Shown: piece after piece, positions 6,704-13,437 of the stretch | Numbering within the stretch: position 1 is the stretch's first letter | How the letters are laid out: the number at the start of each line of letters is the position of its first letter | Assembly: GCA_031380885.1 (NCBI GenBank) | Contig: JANMXL010000288.1 | Coordinates: forward strand, 1 to 13,818 | DNA length: 13,818 nucleotides | DNA from: PBB1 sp031380885 | GTDB lineage: Bacteria > Pseudomonadota > Gammaproteobacteria > Burkholderiales > Burkholderiaceae_C | Direction of reading: 5' to 3' | Made by a program: the position numbers and the translations under genes | Notes under the pieces: generated by a model | Told to the model about the DNA's origin: nothing | Database searches by the model: none | The model's input: the letters and a program-made list of their open reading frames with translations, nothing else

Positions 6704-7674
6704 GGCGGGCTCGGGGTGATTTCAGGTTGAAGAGGTGTCGAGGCGGGCGCGCCGATGGCGGCTTCTCCCGGCCCTGGCGGCACCGGCGCGCGACCGAACA
6801 GCAAGCCCGACGGATTGCGCTCGACCTGCTCGCTGACACGCCGCAGCGACGTGGACAGCACATTCAGCTCGCCCAGCAGGCGCTGCAGTTCGGGCAGCGT
6901 CTGTGCACTGAAGCGCCGCACATCGGCGCCGACCGCATCAACAGTGTGGCCTGCGCGGGTGCTGGCGAGTGCGGCCGCATCGCCGAGCTTCTCGACCGCG
7001 TCGGCGCTGCGACCGATGCGCACGAGCACCGGCTCCAGTTGGGCGCTGGCGCGGGCGGTGCGGTCGAACGTGCGCGAAGCGCTGGCGATGCCCGCGTCGA
7101 GCGCGTCGGTGCGTGCGGCGATCGCCTGCGACACCTGGGCCAGGTTGGCCAGCGTGCGGCTGAAGGCGTCGCGGTTCTCGTTGCTGAGAATCGCGTCGAT
7201 GTTGCTCGACGTGCTGTCAAGCTTGGCCAGCACGGTCGTCAGCACATTTTCGAGCCGGGTGCTCAGCGAAGGCTTGGTGCGTATGACCGGGTAGCGCTCG
7301 GGCGGCTTGGCGCGCAGCGGCGGCGCCTCGCCGGTGCTGCCGCCGAGCTCGACATACGCGATGCCAGTCAGCCCCTGCGTCTTCAGCACCGCCACGGTGT
7401 TCTCCCGGATGGGCGTGCCGCGTTCGATCGCGAACAGCAACCGCACCCGCTCCGGGTTCAGCGGGTCGAGCTGGATGTCGCGCACCTTGCCGACTTCGAC
7501 ACCGTTGAATTTAACCGCCGCGTTCAGGTTCAGCCCGGCCACCGATTCGTCTTCGATGGCCAGGTACAGGTCGTACTTTTTCTGGAAAGCGCCGCCCGAC
7601 GCCAGCCACAGCGCCCCGGCCACCAGGGCAGCGCCGAGCAACAGCACAAAGGCGCCAACGAGGGTGGTGTTCAC
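6700..7674 (-). CDS. MCE-domain (MlaD-family) lipid transport protein
   Basis: The 324-residue protein has one N-terminal transmembrane helix (about 5-25), then an MCE domain (about 33-112) with 'GLNLNAAVKFNGVEVGKVRDI' and 'KTQGLTGIAYVELGG'. A long helical Ala/Ser/Thr-rich region follows (about 130-285) and a proline-rich tail. MCE proteins form hexameric rings or tubes in the periplasm that carry phospholipids between membranes. The long helical segment is expected to form a central coiled-coil needle, as in PqiB/YebT-type or single-MCE long proteins. The start codon is GTG (7672-7674), which overlaps the ATPase stop as GTGA. It is longer than MlaD (about 180 residues), so this is a related paralogue rather than MlaD itself. 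Substrate specificity cannot be read from the sequence. Confidence 0.9.
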   Translation of the reverse strand: MNTTLVGAFVLLLGAALVAGALWLASGGAFQKKYDLYLAIEDESVAGLNLNAAVKFNGVEVGKVRDIQLDPLNPERVRLLFAIERGTPIRENTVAVLKTQGLTGIAYVELGGSTGEAPPLRAKPPERYPVIRTKPSLSTRLENVLTTVLAKLDSTSSNIDAILSNENRDAFSRTLANLAQVSQAIAARTDALDAGIASASRTFDRTARASAQLEPVLVRIGRSADAVEKLGDAAALASTRAGHTVDAVGADVRRFSAQTLPELQRLLGELNVLSTSLRRVSEQVERNPSGLLFGRAPVPPGPGEAAIGAPASTPLQPEITPSPP

Positions 7675-8501
7675 CTTGGTTTCGATGACAGCTCCTCGCG
7701 ATGGGTGTCGACACCGAGGTGCGGGGGTGGTTGAGCCGCCCTGCCCCGAGCGCCTTCGAAGTAAGGCCGGATCGACGGGTGATCCATCCGCGACAGCTCG
7801 GCCATCGAGCCCACACCTTGCACGCTGCCCTCACCGAGCACCGCAACGCGGTCGGCGACCTGCCACAGCAAATCGAGATCGTGCGTGACCATCACGATGG
7901 TCAGGCCGAACAGATCGCGCAGTTCGAGCACCAACCGATCGAAGCCAGCGGCGCTGATCGGATCGAGCCCGGCGGTGGGCTCGTCGAGAAACAGCAGTTC
8001 CGGATCGAGCGCCAGCGCGCGCGCGAGCGAAGCGCGCTTGAGCATGCCGCCGCTCAGCTCGGAGGGATACTGCGCACCCACCTCGGGGGCCAGGCCCGTC
8101 ATCGCGATCTTCCACGCAGCGATGTCGTCGATCAGCGCGTCGTCAAGCTCGGTGTGCTCGCGCAGCGGCAGTCCGACGTTCTCCAGCACGGTCAGCGATC
8201 CGAACAGGCCGCCATGCTGGAACAGAACGCCCCAGCGTTGTCGGAGGGCCTCGGCGACGGCGGGGTCCTGCTGCTGCAGATCGACACCAAGCACGCGGAT
8301 AGACCCGCTGTCAGGCCGGTGCAGCAAGATCATTTCGCGCAGCAAGGTCGACTTGCCGGAGCCGCTGCCGCCGATCAATGCGAACACCTCGGCACGGCGC
8401 ACTTCGAGGTTGATGTCGGTGTGCACGATGTGCTCCGCGAAGCGAGTCGAGACGTGCTGCACCTGGATGACAGCATCGGTCGAGGAGGACTTGTGATTCA
8501 T
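7671..8501 (-). CDS. MCE-system ABC transporter ATP-binding protein (MlaF-like)
   Basis: The 276-residue protein is a complete ABC ATPase. It has a Walker A GGSGSGKST (44-52), Q-loop at Gln95 in LFQHGG, signature LSGGM (149-153), Walker B LLFLDEP with catalytic Glu (169-175), D-loop AGLD and switch His207 in VTHDLD. The 'FQHGGLFGSLTVLENV' segment and LSGGM in place of LSGGQ are typical of the MlaF/Ttg2A group serving MCE permeases. It energises lipid movement through the MlaE-like permease encoded immediately upstream. Its ATG directly follows the permease stop, with no intervening base. A C-terminal extension (about 245-276) follows the core, as in MlaF, where the tail contacts the partner ATPase. 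Confidence 0.95.
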   Translation of the reverse strand: MNHKSSSTDAVIQVQHVSTRFAEHIVHTDINLEVRRAEVFALIGGSGSGKSTLLREMILLHRPDSGSIRVLGVDLQQQDPAVAEALRQRWGVLFQHGGLFGSLTVLENVGLPLREHTELDDALIDDIAAWKIAMTGLAPEVGAQYPSELSGGMLKRASLARALALDPELLFLDEPTAGLDPISAAGFDRLVLELRDLFGLTIVMVTHDLDLLWQVADRVAVLGEGSVQGVGSMAELSRMDHPSIRPYFEGARGRAAQPPPHLGVDTHREELSSKPR

Positions 8502-9638
8502 CTACAGGTCGAGCGCGCTGAACGCGATCGAGAACAGTGCGTCGGCAACGATCACCAGGAAAATCGCCTGAACGACGCTGCGCGTGGTCTGGCGACCCAC
8601 GCTGTCGGCCCCGCCGTGGGTGCGAAAGCCCTGGAAGCAACCGACCACGGCAATCACCCCCGCGAACACCGGCGCCTTGCCGATGCCGACCAGCAAGGTC
8701 GTCGCGCTGACCGCCTTGGCAAAGCGGTCGACGAACTCGCCGAAGCCGACCCCCAACTGCGCACGCGCCATCAACATGCCGCCGAACACGCCGAGCGCGT
8801 CTGCGAACACCGTCAGCAGCGGCAACGCAATCACCAGCGCGAGGACCTTCGGCAGCACCAGCATCTCCAGCGGCTCGATGCCCAGCGTGCGCATCGCGTC
8901 GATCTCTTCGGTCACGGCCATGGTGCCGATCTGCGCGGCGTAGGCCGAGCCGGATCGCCCGGCGATGATGATTGCCGTGATCAGCGGCGCGAACTCGCGC
9001 AGCATCGACAGCCCGAGCAGATCGGCGATGTAGATGTTGGCGCCATACGGCTTGAGCTGATCGCCGCCCTGATACGCCACCACGACGCCGAGCAGGAACG
9101 ACAGCAGCCCGACGATCGGCAGTGCGTCGACCCCGGCGCTGCGAATGTTGTGGAGGATCGGACGCCACCGGATGCGGGACGGCTGCGCGATGCAGCGCAC
9201 CGAGGTGATGGCAACTTCGCCAATGAACGCGAGCAGCGCCTGAGCCTCGCTGATCACCGCCGCGGTAGACAGCCCCAGCCGCGCGATCGCTGACGGCTCG
9301 CACGGTGCAACGACCGGCGGCAGCGCAGCCTGCGCGACGATGCGCTTTGCCACCAGATCGAGCAGCCTGGCGAAGGGCGGCGACAGGCCATGCACCGCAG
9401 GAGCCTCCGATCCTCTGCCTTCGCCCCGGACCTGCATTAGCAGGCGCTGAAGCATCCAGGCGCCAGCGGTGTCCAGCGCCTCGATGCCGCGGCCATCCAC
9501 GGTTTCCGAGTCTCCATGCAGGCCATTGATCTGGCGTTCGATGTCGGCCACACCAGGGGCAGTCCAGCGCCCGGACAAGACCCATCCGTCCTGCGCGGTG
9601 ACGTTCAGTGACGCAGGCGTCACTTCGCTGTTCTGCAT
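8502..9638 (-). CDS. MlaE-family permease with fused N-terminal STAS domain
   Basis: The 378-residue protein combines an N-terminal STAS-like domain (about 1-100, including 'VDGRGIEALDTAGAWMLQRLL') with a MlaE permease domain (about 130-378). The permease shows the family hallmarks 'PIVGLLSFLLGVVVAYQGG', 'LLREFAPLITAIIIAGRSGSAYAAQIGTM' (here SMLREFAPL) and 'EEIDAMRTLGIEPLEMLVLPK'. In the classical Mla system the STAS protein MlaB is a separate subunit that stabilises the ATPase. Here it is part of the permease chain, an arrangement also known in other MCE operons. This is the first gene of the operon. The ATG at 9636-9638 lacks a strong Shine-Dalgarno sequence. The STAS domain supports this start because it leaves the domain complete. 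Confidence 0.92.
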   Translation of the reverse strand: MQNSEVTPASLNVTAQDGWVLSGRWTAPGVADIERQINGLHGDSETVDGRGIEALDTAGAWMLQRLLMQVRGEGRGSEAPAVHGLSPPFARLLDLVAKRIVAQAALPPVVAPCEPSAIARLGLSTAAVISEAQALLAFIGEVAITSVRCIAQPSRIRWRPILHNIRSAGVDALPIVGLLSFLLGVVVAYQGGDQLKPYGANIYIADLLGLSMLREFAPLITAIIIAGRSGSAYAAQIGTMAVTEEIDAMRTLGIEPLEMLVLPKVLALVIALPLLTVFADALGVFGGMLMARAQLGVGFGEFVDRFAKAVSATTLLVGIGKAPVFAGVIAVVGCFQGFRTHGGADSVGRQTTRSVVQAIFLVIVADALFSIAFSALDL

Positions 9639-9850
9639 ATGTCGCGGCTACCGAAAGTCTTATTGGCGAGCCGTAACGGACGACGCGCCATCACCCATGT
9701 TCCCGGCATCCGCGGGCTCGCTTTCAAGTGAGGGCATCTCATTCCTTCGGCAGGTGCGGCCAAGGCATCAGCCGTGAAGGAATCGTCTGGCGGATGTTGG
9801 CGTGCCTGCGTCGGTGAACGCCCTGAGCTTTTGTAGGCGAAACGGCCAGG
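9639..9850. other. Intergenic region upstream of the MCE operon, with an imperfect inverted repeat
   Basis: This 212-base gap is the longest in the window and holds no convincing ORF. It contains an inverted repeat: ATTCCTTC (9741-9748) and GAAGGAAT (9776-9783), extended inward by GGC/GCC with a two-base bulge, around a GC-rich centre. There is no T-run, so it is not a clear intrinsic terminator. It lies about 100 bases upstream of the MCE operon start and downstream of the formaldehyde-dehydrogenase-type gene, so it could be an operator or a transcript hairpin. Confidence 0.35.
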
Positions 9851-10990
9851 CTACTTCCCCGGCTTCAGCACTACCTTTGTCCAGCCGGGCTCGCGCTTGC
9901 CGAAGTTTCTGTAAGCCTCGGGAGCGCTCTCGAGCGGCAGCTCGTGCGACACGATCTCAGACGGCTTGATCTTGTTGTGTTCGATCAGGCGGCTCAGCTG
10001 GCGGTTGTAGGCCTTCACATTCGCCTGGCCGGTGCCGATGCTTTGGCCCTTGACCCAGAACTGGCCGAAATCGAATGCGATCTGACCCTTGCGGGCGAGC
10101 GCATCCGCCGCTTGCGGGTCTTCCGGCAGGAACACCCCGACCACACCGATCCGGCCAGTGGCCTTGACGGTCTGGACCAGGTTGTTCATCGTCAGGTTCG
10201 GCACTTCCTCACGGTGCATGTTGCAGCACTGGTAGCCCACGCACTCGCAGCCACGGTCCGCGCCCTGCCCGCCCGTCAGTTCCAAAATCCTGTCGATGCC
10301 ACCGCCTTCGGTGTCGTCGATCGCAATGGCGCCCATCCTTTCGGCGAGTTTGAGCCGATCCTTGTGCGTGTCGACCACCATCACTTGGCTCGCACCCTTG
10401 ATCACCGCGGAGCAGGCGGCCATCAGTCCGATGGGGCCAGCGCCGTAGATCACCACACTTTCGCCTGGTCGCACACCTGCCAGCTCCGTTGCGTGGTAGC
10501 CGGTCGGGAAGATGTCCGACAGCATCACGTAGTCGTTTTCCTTTTCTTCCGAGTCACGCGGCAGCAGCAGGCAATTGAAGTCGCCATAGGGAACGCGCAG
10601 GAACTCGGCCTGACCACCGCTGTAAGGCCCCATACCGGCAAAGCCATAGGCGCCGCCAGCCGTGCCCGGGTTGACGCTGAGACAGAAGCCGCTCAAGCCC
10701 TTTTCGCAGTTCGCACAGAAGCCGCAACCGATGTTGAAGGGCAGGCAGACGCGGTCGCCCACCTTGATGCGGTCCACCGCACCCCCGACCTCAATGACGA
10801 CGCCGAGGTTTTCATGTCCGAGGATGCGACCGGGAGCCATGTCGGTGCGTCCTTCGTACATGTGCAGATCGGAGCCGCAGATGTTCGTGCTGGTGATCTT
10901 CACCAGCACGTCGGTAGCGCGCTCGATTTTCGCGTCGGGCACGTCATTGACCGAGACGTCGCGAGGGCCGTTGTAGACGAGCGCTTTCAT
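9851..10990 (-). CDS. Zinc-dependent alcohol dehydrogenase, glutathione-independent formaldehyde dehydrogenase type
   Basis: The 379-residue protein is a medium-chain zinc dehydrogenase. Catalytic zinc ligands fit Cys38 (NICGSD), His59/Glu60 (GHEN) and Asp159 (LSDIFPTGYHA). Structural zinc cysteines are Cys89, Cys92, Cys95 and Cys103 (GCGFCANCEKGLSGFC). The dinucleotide fold shows GAGPIG (183-188) followed by 'VVDTHKDRL', with an acidic residue favouring NAD. The 'CVGYQC' insert and 'WVKGQSIGTGQANV' region are typical of the Pseudomonas putida-type formaldehyde dehydrogenase/dismutase group, which oxidises formaldehyde or related aldehydes without glutathione. The ATG at 10988-10990 has AAGGA six bases upstream. 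It lies 70 bases after the flavodoxin-fold gene on the same strand, so cotranscription is likely. The exact substrate is not determined by sequence. Confidence 0.9.
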   Translation of the reverse strand: MKALVYNGPRDVSVNDVPDAKIERATDVLVKITSTNICGSDLHMYEGRTDMAPGRILGHENLGVVIEVGGAVDRIKVGDRVCLPFNIGCGFCANCEKGLSGFCLSVNPGTAGGAYGFAGMGPYSGGQAEFLRVPYGDFNCLLLPRDSEEKENDYVMLSDIFPTGYHATELAGVRPGESVVIYGAGPIGLMAACSAVIKGASQVMVVDTHKDRLKLAERMGAIAIDDTEGGGIDRILELTGGQGADRGCECVGYQCCNMHREEVPNLTMNNLVQTVKATGRIGVVGVFLPEDPQAADALARKGQIAFDFGQFWVKGQSIGTGQANVKAYNRQLSRLIEHNKIKPSEIVSHELPLESAPEAYRNFGKREPGWTKVVLKPGK

Positions 10991-11060
10991 GTGGAATCCT
11001 TCGCAAGGCGTGAATCGTTGGAGGAAGCTTCGTCGATGGCGACATCGACAAGTCGTCGGT

Positions 11061-12131
11061 TTATTTGGTGCGCGGCGATTTGATCTGCTTGTCTGGCTGG
11101 CTCAAACGCCCAGCGCGCAGTTCCTTGATGGCCTGCACCACCGAGCGGGCGACGTTGCGCACCTCGTCCTGCACATCCTTGTCCTTGTCGAGCGTGTCGT
11201 GGCTGTTGTAGTAAGGCTCGTAGTAGCCGATGTAGCGGTCGAGCGAGGCGGCAGCGCCGGCAGGGATCAGGCCCATCCAGTCGAGCCAATCGGTCAGGTT
11301 GCGGCGGTGCGCTTCGACGCCGGCCACATCGCCGTGAACAACCACGCCGTAGGCGCGGCCGGCAATGTGCTTCGGGAAGTCCCAGCCGCGCTGTTCGATC
11401 TGCTTCGCCTCGATGACGGTCTTGCCGTGCGTGGTCGTCAGGTCGGGGTTGCCGCCGTCCGCGCAGACCATGCGGTCGATCATCAACTTGAGCGGGCTCG
11501 GCGACTGGTACCAATACGTCGGCGCCGCGATGATCACGCCGTGCGCTGCGACCCAGCGTTCGTAGATCTCGGCCATCCAGTCGTTGGCCTGCCCGAGCGC
11601 GTGATTCGGGTAGCAGCTGCACGGCCAGTGGCAAAGCGGCATCGCGGTCGACACACAGCCTTTGCACGGGTGAATCATTCGGCCGTATTGCGAGGTGACG
11701 AGGCTGAGGTCGAGCACGTCGGCCTCGACGCCCGAGCCCTCGATCACATGCCGCGCGATCTCGGTGAAGCGCCAGGTTTTCGAGATCTCGCCAGGGCAAG
11801 TACCGTCGTTGCGCGCGCTGCCGCAGATGACGAGGATGCGTGACTTTGTCCTGGCATCGTTCCAGCGCTTTTGCGCGGCTTTCAGGCGCTGGCGCGTGTC
11901 GAGCCACTGCACCGAGACTTCGTAGGCCGGGTCTTTGAATTCACGGCCGGCAGGCTTCGTGATCGGCGCCTTGCGGCCTTCGAGCACGGCGCTCCAGGCG
12001 ATCTCTTCGAGCCGCGCGATCGCGTCCATTTCAGGCGCGAAAGCCGGGTCGTAAAAGCGCAGGCTGAAGCGCTCGTGAAACTCGGCACGTGTGAGTTCGG
12101 CAGGCGCTTGGCCCTTGCGGATTTTGGTCAC
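11061..12131 (-). CDS. Flavodoxin-fold NAD(P)H-dependent FMN oxidoreductase with N-terminal extension and Cys cluster
   Basis: The 356-residue protein has a charged N-terminal region (about 1-95) and then an NADPH-dependent FMN reductase/flavodoxin-like domain starting with RILVICGSARNDGTC (about 98-112), the FMN-phosphate loop. 'IIAAPTYWYQSPSPLKLMIDRM' is the second FMN-binding segment of this family. A five-cysteine cluster sits between them: Cys156, Cys159, Cys167, Cys171 and Cys173. In iron-sulfur flavoproteins a cluster at this place binds 4Fe-4S, so a metal centre is possible here. The start is a GTG (12129-12131). No ATG, GTG or TTG lies between it and an upstream in-frame stop, and its Shine-Dalgarno sequence is weak. 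The gene precedes the formaldehyde-dehydrogenase-type gene, suggesting a shared detoxification or redox role. Confidence 0.83.
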   Translation of the reverse strand: MTKIRKGQAPAELTRAEFHERFSLRFYDPAFAPEMDAIARLEEIAWSAVLEGRKAPITKPAGREFKDPAYEVSVQWLDTRQRLKAAQKRWNDARTKSRILVICGSARNDGTCPGEISKTWRFTEIARHVIEGSGVEADVLDLSLVTSQYGRMIHPCKGCVSTAMPLCHWPCSCYPNHALGQANDWMAEIYERWVAAHGVIIAAPTYWYQSPSPLKLMIDRMVCADGGNPDLTTTHGKTVIEAKQIEQRGWDFPKHIAGRAYGVVVHGDVAGVEAHRRNLTDWLDWMGLIPAGAAASLDRYIGYYEPYYNSHDTLDKDKDVQDEVRNVARSVVQAIKELRAGRLSQPDKQIKSPRTK

Positions 12132-12218
12132 CGATGCAGTATCTGCAGCAGCCCTCGCGAGGAACGTCGGAAACGGCCGCGCCGCGTCGCTGGCTGCGTC
12201 CTACAGCAAAATGCGCAC

Positions 12219-13022
12219 ATGCAGCTTCGCACCGTCACCGCCACCCGCTACGTCACGCCGCTGCGCGAAGGTGGCTCGCTGCCAGCGATCGTCGAAGGCG
12301 ACGACGACGGCCTGTACGTGCTGAAATTTCGCGGCGCCGGCCAAGGCTCGCGCGCGCTGATCGCCGAGCTGGTGGCCGGCGAACTCGCGCGCATCGCCGG
12401 CCTGCCGGTGCCCGAGATCGTGTTCGCCGAGCTCGACCCCGAACTCGCGCGCACCGAGCCCGACCCCGAGATTCAAGATTTGATCCGCGCGAGTGCTGAT
12501 TTGGTCAGAGGCAGCGGTGGCCTCAACCTCGCGCTCGACTACCTGCCCGGCTCGGTCACCTTCGACCCGCTCGCGTTCGTGGTCGATGCCGCACTCGCTT
12601 CGCACATCGTCTGGTTCGATGCGTTTGTCACCAACCTCGACCGCACGGCGCGCAACACCAACATGCTGGTGTGGCACGGCAAGCTCTGGCTGATCGACCA
12701 CGGCGCGGCGCTGTACTTTCAACACGATTGGCGCGACTTCATGGCGCGCGCGAACAACCCTTTCGCGCTGATCAAAGACCACGTGCTGCTGCCTTTCGCA
12801 ACCGAACTCGACGCGGCCGATGCCTGGATGACGCAACGCATCACGCCGGTGCGCATCGCCGAGATCGTCGCGCTGATCCCCGACACTTGGCTCGACGACG
12901 AATCCTCGTTCACGAGCAAGTCGGCGCACCGCGATGCCTATGCGCAGTTTCTGACCGAGCGGCTCGCCGTGCCGCGCGCGTTTTTCCAGGAGGCCAATCG
13001 TGCCCGCTCTGTGCAGTTATGA
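12219..13022 (+). CDS. HipA-like protein kinase, compact stand-alone form
   Basis: The 267-residue protein resembles the short HipA-family kinase group. A nucleotide-lysine candidate is Lys36 in YVLKFRGAG. 'LIAELVAGELARIAGLPVPEIVF' (about 48-70) matches the HipA helix after the glycine-rich loop. The catalytic loop WFDAFVTNLDRTARNTNML (about 132-150) supplies Asp141, Arg142 and Asn146/Asn148. 'LIDHGAALYF' (158-167) is the DFG-equivalent metal-binding motif with Asp160. It lacks the HipA N-subdomain 1 and has no HipB-type DNA-binding antitoxin next door. The ATG at 12219 gives the usual QLRTVTATRYVTPL start; its Shine-Dalgarno sequence is poor. The DUF3037 gene starts inside its last 23 bases, so the pair is cotranscribed. 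The substrate is unknown. Confidence 0.87.
   Translation: MQLRTVTATRYVTPLREGGSLPAIVEGDDDGLYVLKFRGAGQGSRALIAELVAGELARIAGLPVPEIVFAELDPELARTEPDPEIQDLIRASADLVRGSGGLNLALDYLPGSVTFDPLAFVVDAALASHIVWFDAFVTNLDRTARNTNMLVWHGKLWLIDHGAALYFQHDWRDFMARANNPFALIKDHVLLPFATELDAADAWMTQRITPVRIAEIVALIPDTWLDDESSFTSKSAHRDAYAQFLTERLAVPRAFFQEANRARSVQL
12988..12993 (+). promoter_or_regulatory. Strong Shine-Dalgarno site for the DUF3037 gene inside the kinase coding region
   Basis: AGGAGG lies six bases before the GTG at 13000-13002, within the last codons of the kinase gene. It decides the start of the DUF3037 protein and indicates that the second gene is well translated, perhaps more strongly than the kinase, whose own start has a weak site. 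Confidence 0.75.
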
Positions 13023-13437
13023 CTACGCGGTCGTGCGCGTCGTGCCGCGCGTCGAGCGCGGTGAGTTCGTCAATGCGGGCGTGATCGTGTCATGCGCAGA
13101 ACAAGGATGGCTGCAGGCCGCGATCGAGCTCGACGAAGGGCGGTTGCTCGCGATCGATGCGAACGTCGACCTCGCCGGCATCCGCGCCGCGCTCGCGGCG
13201 ATCCCGCTGATCTGCGCCGGTGGCATGGCCGCCGGGCCGCTCGGCAAGCTCTCGGTGCGCGAGCGATTCCACTGGCTGGTGGCGCCGCGCAGCTCGAGCA
13301 TTCAAACGTCGGCGGTGCACACCGGGCGCTGCGCCACGCCGGAGCTGATGCTCGAGCCGTTGATGCGCAAGTTGGTGAGGCCCCCGGCGCCGGAACAACC
13401 GGCTCCGTCAGCCACGCCGGCTCAACCGGCGCGGTAG
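13000..13437 (+). CDS. DUF3037-domain protein, partner of the HipA-like kinase
   Basis: The 145-residue protein begins at a GTG supported by AGGAGG. Its 'SYDYAVVRVVPRVERGEFVNAGVIVSC' start is the hallmark of DUF3037, a short uncharacterised family. The domain continues through the 'FHWLVAPRSSSIQTSAVHTGRC' segment (about 91-112). A proline/alanine-rich tail (about 125-145) follows. No catalytic motif, membrane segment or DNA-binding fold is obvious. It overlaps the kinase gene by 23 bases and its 3' end overlaps the convergent psd gene by 16 bases. DUF3037 genes are recurrent neighbours of this kinase type in my recollection, so a dedicated regulator, antitoxin-like partner or substrate of the kinase is plausible, but this is inference. 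Confidence 0.85.
   Translation: MPALCSYDYAVVRVVPRVERGEFVNAGVIVSCAEQGWLQAAIELDEGRLLAIDANVDLAGIRAALAAIPLICAGGMAAGPLGKLSVRERFHWLVAPRSSSIQTSAVHTGRCATPELMLEPLMRKLVRPPAPEQPAPSATPAQPAR

Noticed and set aside
7701..9293. Long plus-strand open frame of 530 codons opposite the MCE ATPase and permease
   Set aside because: It is an antisense shadow of two strongly supported genes; the translation is low-complexity Arg/Gln/His/Asp-rich.
6700..9638. The housekeeping mlaFEDCB operon
   Set aside because: The MCE protein is far longer than MlaD, STAS is fused to the permease, there is no MlaC, and a PqiC-like lipoprotein ends the operon, so it is a paralogous MCE system.
9944..11083. Plus-strand open frame opposite the zinc dehydrogenase
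   Set aside because: It has no recognisable motif, and the opposite strand carries complete zinc and NAD motifs.
12219..13437. Classical HipBA toxin-antitoxin system
   Set aside because: There is no helix-turn-helix HipB gene upstream, and the kinase is much shorter than HipA; the partner is DUF3037.
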